64,000 nt of DNA. It comes from Dehalococcoidia bacterium. Its GTDB lineage: Bacteria > Chloroflexota > Dehalococcoidia > Tepidiformales > Tepidiformaceae. The stretch's first letter is position 1; each line of letters opens with the position of its first letter. The position numbers and the translations under genes were made by a program. The stretch covers positions 119,188 to 183,187 of the forward strand of contig JADYYG010000051.1 in assembly GCA_020853755.1 (NCBI GenBank), read 5' to 3'. Shown in pieces: positions 59,853 to 64,000 of this stretch. Below the pieces are notes generated by a model. It was not told the origin of the DNA, did not search any database, and worked only from the letters and a program-made list of their open reading frames with translations.

Positions 59853-60261
59853 GCCCCCGAAGGCGCATTTGCGGGCAGATCAGGGCCAAATGTGGCCCGG
59901 ATCACATTGCAACCTTGTATTCACCGCTTGCGAAGGCTTAACCTCTCACGCTCTAACAGAGTTCCTACTGACGGACATAGGGGGATTCCCGTATTCTTCC
60001 CCTGTTGTTCACTGGACGGCCTCTGTTATGGACAGAGAGTGGACGTCACGTGGCAGCCCGGAGGCCAGCAGGGAGATCCCGGTCCCTGTTGGCGAACACC
60101 TCCCGGCCACCAGCCAGCCACCGGGGACGAACGCCGCATCGGAGGAGAGGCCCACGGGGTAAGCAGGAGAACGGGGATTTGAGCTCGGGGAGGAACAGTA
60201 GCTCGAACCTTTACGCAACGGCCGGCTCGGGACAGCCAGCCACACAAGGACGGAGACCCTT
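59853..60261 (+). other. 409-bp upstream region with CRP-like site, promoter and long structured leader
   Basis: After the scpB stop the region carries a near-consensus CRP-type palindrome (59889-59908), a promoter CTGACG (59968) with TATTCT (59992) and an 18-nt spacer, then about 260 nt of leader before ATG 60262. The leader holds a 10-bp stem (CCAGCAGGGA with TCCCTGTTGG, one G-T pair) around 60070 to 60100 and further Gly/Cys-rich pairing. I do not recognise a known riboswitch. It is the upstream region of the giant surface protein. Confidence 0.55.
59889..59908. promoter_or_regulatory. CRP/FNR-type operator candidate
   Basis: AATGTGGCCCGGATCACATT has perfect AATGTG/CACATT arms and matches TGTGA-N6-TCACA at nine of ten conserved bases (G for the first A). 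It lies about 60 nt before the -35 hexamer of the surface-protein promoter. Confidence 0.5.
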
Positions 60262-63200
60262 ATGACTCTCGCCTTATACGGCAAATCGCGGAAGCGCCAG
60301 GGCAGTCTGCTGCTCGCGGCGCTGTTGGCGATCATCGCGGCAAGCGTCGGCGGCCTGGCCATCATCGGCAGCGCCTTCGCACACCATGCGACTATCACGG
60401 GTGTCGCCACATGTGCTGAGAACGGCACTTACACGGTCGTGTGGACCGTGAACAACTCGCAAACGGACAAGGTGATGTGGGTGGATAGCCAGTCTACCGA
60501 CGTCCCTACGAGCAGCACGACGGCCATTTCTCCCAACCCCGTACCGAAGACCGGGACACGGAACAGTTTTGCAACTACCACTGGGATCCCTGGGAATTCC
60601 ACGAGCATCACTCTGACTGCGAGCTTCCATTGGACAGCGAATGCCGATGGTACTGGCAGCCGCTATCCGGACACAAACAGCTTGCAGTATGTCACGAAGA
60701 CGGATCTCAATGGCGACTGCAAGCCAGCTTCCCCGAAACTGAGAGTAGTCAAAGAGGTTCCTGGGAATGATGTACAGACATTCTCGTTCACCGTCATGGG
60801 ATCGGAATCGCAGATCCTCACCGCCGGCGATGCAGCATTTGACCTAGCGGATGACGGCCCTCTGGGCAACCCGAAGTATCATGACGTGACGCTCCCGACA
60901 GTCACTGGCGCGTCTGATAGCTACACTATCACAGAGGGTGCACTCCCCGTAGGGTGGCAGTTCGACAGTGTCAGCTGTGATGGCGGCTCACCGGTTACGG
61001 GCACGAAAGCAGTGACGGTCACCCTCACCAATAGTTCCAATGTCACATGCACATTCAAGAACTCTGAAGTACCCACGCGCGCCCTCAAAGTCTGCAAAGT
61101 GATTGATGCCAATGGCAATGGCCAAATCGACAGCGGTACCTTTGGATTCACCGCCTCCGGCGGCCTCTCTACTACCTTCAACATCTCTGCAAATGAAATC
61201 GTTGGAGACTGCAAGAGCTTCACTGTGGCAGATGGAGCGACGGTGACGATCACCGAAAGCAGCCTCCCATCTGGCTGGAACAACGCGACTGGCTATCCGA
61301 AGATTGATGCTGACTCTGGCATGGACCCGGCCGATGGAAGTTCATCGATCACTGTTACAGTGACAGATGATTCCTGCGACGGAGGTAAGGACACCAGCAA
61401 TACGTACGGCTCAGACTGCGAAGTCACGTTCGCCAACAAGTACGCGCCGCCGCCACCATCCAGCGTCAGCGTTGACAAGACACATGACCCCGCTGGCCCG
61501 TTCGGCCCAGGCGCGACCTTCAAGTGGAAGCTCGCTGTCACGGTGAGTGGCTCAGCCACCACCGGCGTCACGTCCATCACCGACACCATCCCGGCGCCGT
61601 TCGTTGCCGAAGGTGTGGCCGGCTACACCATCACCGGTCCGATCACCTGCAACGATGGCGATGCCAACCCCGCAACGGTCTCCTGCTCCCTGGCGACCGC
61701 CACGGCCCCGGGCACGTACTCGGTCGAAATCGACATCACCGTCCCCGCGCAGCTGACGCAAGGCCAGTGCACGACGTACGACAACACCGTCACAATCAAC
61801 GGGACCAACGTCCCGACGACTTCCGGCGCGCAGTCTGACAAGGACTCCGTCACCATCAGCTGCACCACGACCGACCCGGCAATCACCAAGGTGGCTGACG
61901 GATCTGACACAGACGAGTTCATCTGGCTGATCACCGTGGATAACACGGGCAGCAACGTTGACCAGGCCGTCTACATCGAAGATGCGGGGGCTCGCTTCTA
62001 CTCGTTCATCGGTGGCGGCAGTTGCCAGGATCCAGACTTCAGCGATGGTGATGGGCTCGAATGTGTGGTAATGGCGAACGCCAAACTGACCTTCCGTGTG
62101 AGCAAGCCCATCCCGGCGGCAACCTGCGACGTGCAGTCTGTCTATAACACCGCACACGTCTGGCTGAGCGCTCCCGGAAACCTCAAGGCGAAAGACCTTG
62201 GGCAGTTCGGTGGCGAAGGTACGAAGCAGACGGTCGACAGTAATCCGAACGAATCCTGCCTGACGGTCACCAAGGAAAAGTCCCAGACCTCGGAACCCCC
62301 GACCTGGACGATCAACATCACCAGCACGGCTGACTCGGCAGTGGCGGTGTTCGTCAAGGACGACGGCGCCACCTACCAGGGCGCGACCGGCGGCAGCTGC
62401 TCGGCTACTGCGGGCGTCACCGACATGACGGCCGGCATCGTCTGCTCGGTCAACGCCAACAGCATGCTGAAGATCACGGTCACCAAGCCGATGCCGAAGG
62501 CCACCTGCGAAGGCACGGACGTCAGCAACGACGCCCAGGTCTGGTTCGGCCGCGCTGCCGATACCGAAAAGCCGGACTGGTCAGTCGATGGCAAGACGTT
62601 TGAAGACCTCGGCAAGGACACCAAGCTCTGCAACCGTGACATCCGCGTGGTCAAGTTCTTCCAGAACTACGACGGAACGCCGATTAGCGGCTATGTGCCG
62701 ACCTCGGCCGATTACCCGGCGTTCACCATGACCCCGAACCCGTGGACCAACTCGGGCACGTACACCATCGTCGATGACGCGAACTGCGACCTCGACACCA
62801 GCGTTGCAGGCCAGATCGCCTGGACCTGCTCCATCCCCTACTCGCAGCCGAACCCCACGGTCAGCGAAACCCCGGCCGCGAACTGGGTCCAGAGCTACAA
62901 CGGCAAATGCCAGCCCAAGCTCGTCCGCGACCTCTCTGAGTTCGTGGGGAACGCCCTCAACGTCGTTTCCGAAGAATACGTCCAGACGATCGGTTGGTTC
63001 TGCAACTACCCGGTTGGGAAGATCACGATCGTGAAGACCGACATGACGACCGAGGACAACACGGCCCGCCCGGCGGACTGGGACTTCACGGCCACGGGCC
63101 CGAACAGCTACAGCAACAGCGGCAGCATCGCCCTTGGCGGCGGGAGCGTCTCGTTTGTGAACGTCCCGCTGGGCAACGGCTACAACGCGACCGAAGACAA

Positions 63201-64000
63201 CGGTTCGTATGACACCTGCCGCACGACTGGCGAGTCGGGCATCCACCAGTACTTCACGACGAACGTGGAAGATGGCCCGCTGAACATCACCCAGCCGGGC
63301 CAGGAGATCACGTTCGCCTTCCGCAACGAAGACTGCGGCGCCGTCCTCGGCACCGGCAGCCTCCACGTCTGGAAGGTCCGGGACATCCTCGGCGACGGCG
63401 TGATGAACGGCGCGGACACCAACATCGTCTGGACCGTCACCATCCAGGGTCCTGAGTTCCCGGGCGGACAGGTCTTCAACGTGCCGGTCGCCGGCCTCCA
63501 CCTCAACGGCCTGACCGAAGGCGTCTACACCATCACCGAAGGCTCGCAGTTCAGCTACGTCCAGGTGGGCGTGCGGAACGAGTCGACGGGCAACGCGCTG
63601 GTCAACAGCAACGCCACCTCGGTGAACCTGCCGGACGGCGCGGACTGGGATGTCACCTTCTACAACCAGCCGCTGGGCCAGATCCCGGTGCATAAGAACG
63701 CGTTCACCAGCCACAACGGCGGCCCGAACGTGGCAGCCCCGAACGACGATGATGGCTGGACCATCACGCTGACCTCGGCGGCCTGCGGCATCAACCAGCA
63801 GGCGGTGACGGACGCGAACGGCGATGCGCTGTTCACGAACCTGCCGCTCTGCACGGACTACATCGTGAAGGAAGGCGCATCGAACGCGTCGTCGCCGGGC
63901 TTCGTGCCGCTGACGGGCGACCGTTTCGAGAACATCACCCCGAACGGCGTGACGCTGACCTTCAACAACATCCTCCGGACGCGGGACGTGCCGACCTGCA
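60262..64000 (+). CDS. Giant secreted protein with SpaA-like and DUF11-like modules (5' part, continues off the right edge)
   Basis: From ATG 60262 the frame is open for 1246 codons to the window end. Residues 1-39 are a signal peptide (LLLAALLAIIAASVGGLAII). Repeated modules follow: SpaA/prealbumin-like units with YTITEG, VTITESSLPSGW, YTITEGSQF and a leading LRVVKEV, ALKVCKV, KITIVKT or LHVWKVRD, separated by DUF11-like units (DTIPAPFV, WLITVDNTG, WTINITSTAD). Cys pairs are frequent. The modules probably form a rigid surface stalk or sheath. Codon use shifts near 61490: AT-ending codons are common before, rare after. The C-terminus and any sorting signal lie outside. Confidence 0.8.
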   Translation, partial: MTLALYGKSRKRQGSLLLAALLAIIAASVGGLAIIGSAFAHHATITGVATCAENGTYTVVWTVNNSQTDKVMWVDSQSTDVPTSSTTAISPNPVPKTGTRNSFATTTGIPGNSTSITLTASFHWTANADGTGSRYPDTNSLQYVTKTDLNGDCKPASPKLRVVKEVPGNDVQTFSFTVMGSESQILTAGDAAFDLADDGPLGNPKYHDVTLPTVTGASDSYTITEGALPVGWQFDSVSCDGGSPVTGTKAVTVTLTNSSNVTCTFKNSEVPTRALKVCKVIDANGNGQIDSGTFGFTASGGLSTTFNISANEIVGDCKSFTVADGATVTITESSLPSGWNNATGYPKIDADSGMDPADGSSSITVTVTDDSCDGGKDTSNTYGSDCEVTFANKYAPPPPSSVSVDKTHDPAGPFGPGATFKWKLAVTVSGSATTGVTSITDTIPAPFVAEGVAGYTITGPITCNDGDANPATVSCSLATATAPGTYSVEIDITVPAQLTQGQCTTYDNTVTINGTNVPTTSGAQSDKDSVTISCTTTDPAITKVADGSDTDEFIWLITVDNTGSNVDQAVYIEDAGARFYSFIGGGSCQDPDFSDGDGLECVVMANAKLTFRVSKPIPAATCDVQSVYNTAHVWLSAPGNLKAKDLGQFGGEGTKQTVDSNPNESCLTVTKEKSQTSEPPTWTINITSTADSAVAVFVKDDGATYQGATGGSCSATAGVTDMTAGIVCSVNANSMLKITVTKPMPKATCEGTDVSNDAQVWFGRAADTEKPDWSVDGKTFEDLGKDTKLCNRDIRVVKFFQNYDGTPISGYVPTSADYPAFTMTPNPWTNSGTYTIVDDANCDLDTSVAGQIAWTCSIPYSQPNPTVSETPAANWVQSYNGKCQPKLVRDLSEFVGNALNVVSEEYVQTIGWFCNYPVGKITIVKTDMTTEDNTARPADWDFTATGPNSYSNSGSIALGGGSVSFVNVPLGNGYNATEDNGSYDTCRTTGESGIHQYFTTNVEDGPLNITQPGQEITFAFRNEDCGAVLGTGSLHVWKVRDILGDGVMNGADTNIVWTVTIQGPEFPGGQVFNVPVAGLHLNGLTEGVYTITEGSQFSYVQVGVRNESTGNALVNSNATSVNLPDGADWDVTFYNQPLGQIPVHKNAFTSHNGGPNVAAPNDDDGWTITLTSAACGINQQAVTDANGDALFTNLPLCTDYIVKEGASNASSPGFVPLTGDRFENITPNGVTLTFNNILRTRDVPTC

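Overview
This is about 64 kb of a GC-rich chromosome with dense bacterial gene packing. No rRNA or tRNA gene was recognised. The organism is most likely a member of Chloroflexota (Dehalococcoidia or Tepidiforma-like), with a high-GC actinobacterium as the alternative. This guess rests on the GC content, two luciferase-like (LLM) oxidoreductases, a GerW-like protein, the mtaB-amaP-scpB string, a DUF503 protein, many GTG and TTG starts, and a strikingly regular set of apparently leaderless promoters. It is inference, not a database result.

Layout. 1-685: N-terminus of an SPP1-type phage portal protein running off the left edge. 919-8958: crotonase, signal peptidase I, GH29 fucosidase, orphan antitoxin, an LLM oxidoreductase inactivated by an internal deletion, aspartate kinase, membrane proteins. 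8988-10752: ZTP riboswitch and purH. 11109-19391: AhpD-like, YqgE, LLM enzyme, hydrolase, an HD-GYP sensor coupled to a Gly-rich repeat protein, HtpX, homoserine kinase plus GNAT. 19556-21993: polar amino acid ABC importer. 22009-27362: sensor kinase, then a Wzm/Wzt polysaccharide exporter with acyltransferase and glycosyltransferase. 27366-30533: nitroreductase, DUF1326/DUF2182 pair, DUF503, HicAB. 30495-31293: an array of REP/REPIN-like hairpins that has duplicated the hicA promoter and 5' end. 31438-36899: acyl-CoA ligase, MFS, PrsW-like, RecF. 37202-39878: a copper and thiol cluster (VKOR, PCuAC, SCO1, lipoprotein, His-rich membrane protein). 40014-45886: SDR, GpmA, double NUDIX, tandem USP, ABC-2 exporter. 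45973-47561: an unknown and a Panacea toxin-antitoxin pair. 47642-52881: GH38 mannosidase, a metallo-beta-lactamase-fold protein that has lost its metal ligands, and a sulfatase. 52934-57170: LysR/methyltransferase, NUDIX, GerW-like, IF-1. 57282-59852: MtaB, AmaP, ScpB. 60262-64000: the start of a very large secreted protein made of SpaA- and DUF11-like modules, running off the right edge.

Three dispersed features stand out. (1) The REPIN-like array. (2) A second intergenic repeat family with 29-bp inverted arms and a recurring CCTTGCTNACGCGCGGGC block (three loci). (3) A NANNNT -10 element sitting 6 to 8 nt before the start codon of about fifteen genes, which indicates leaderless transcription and helps fix several starts.
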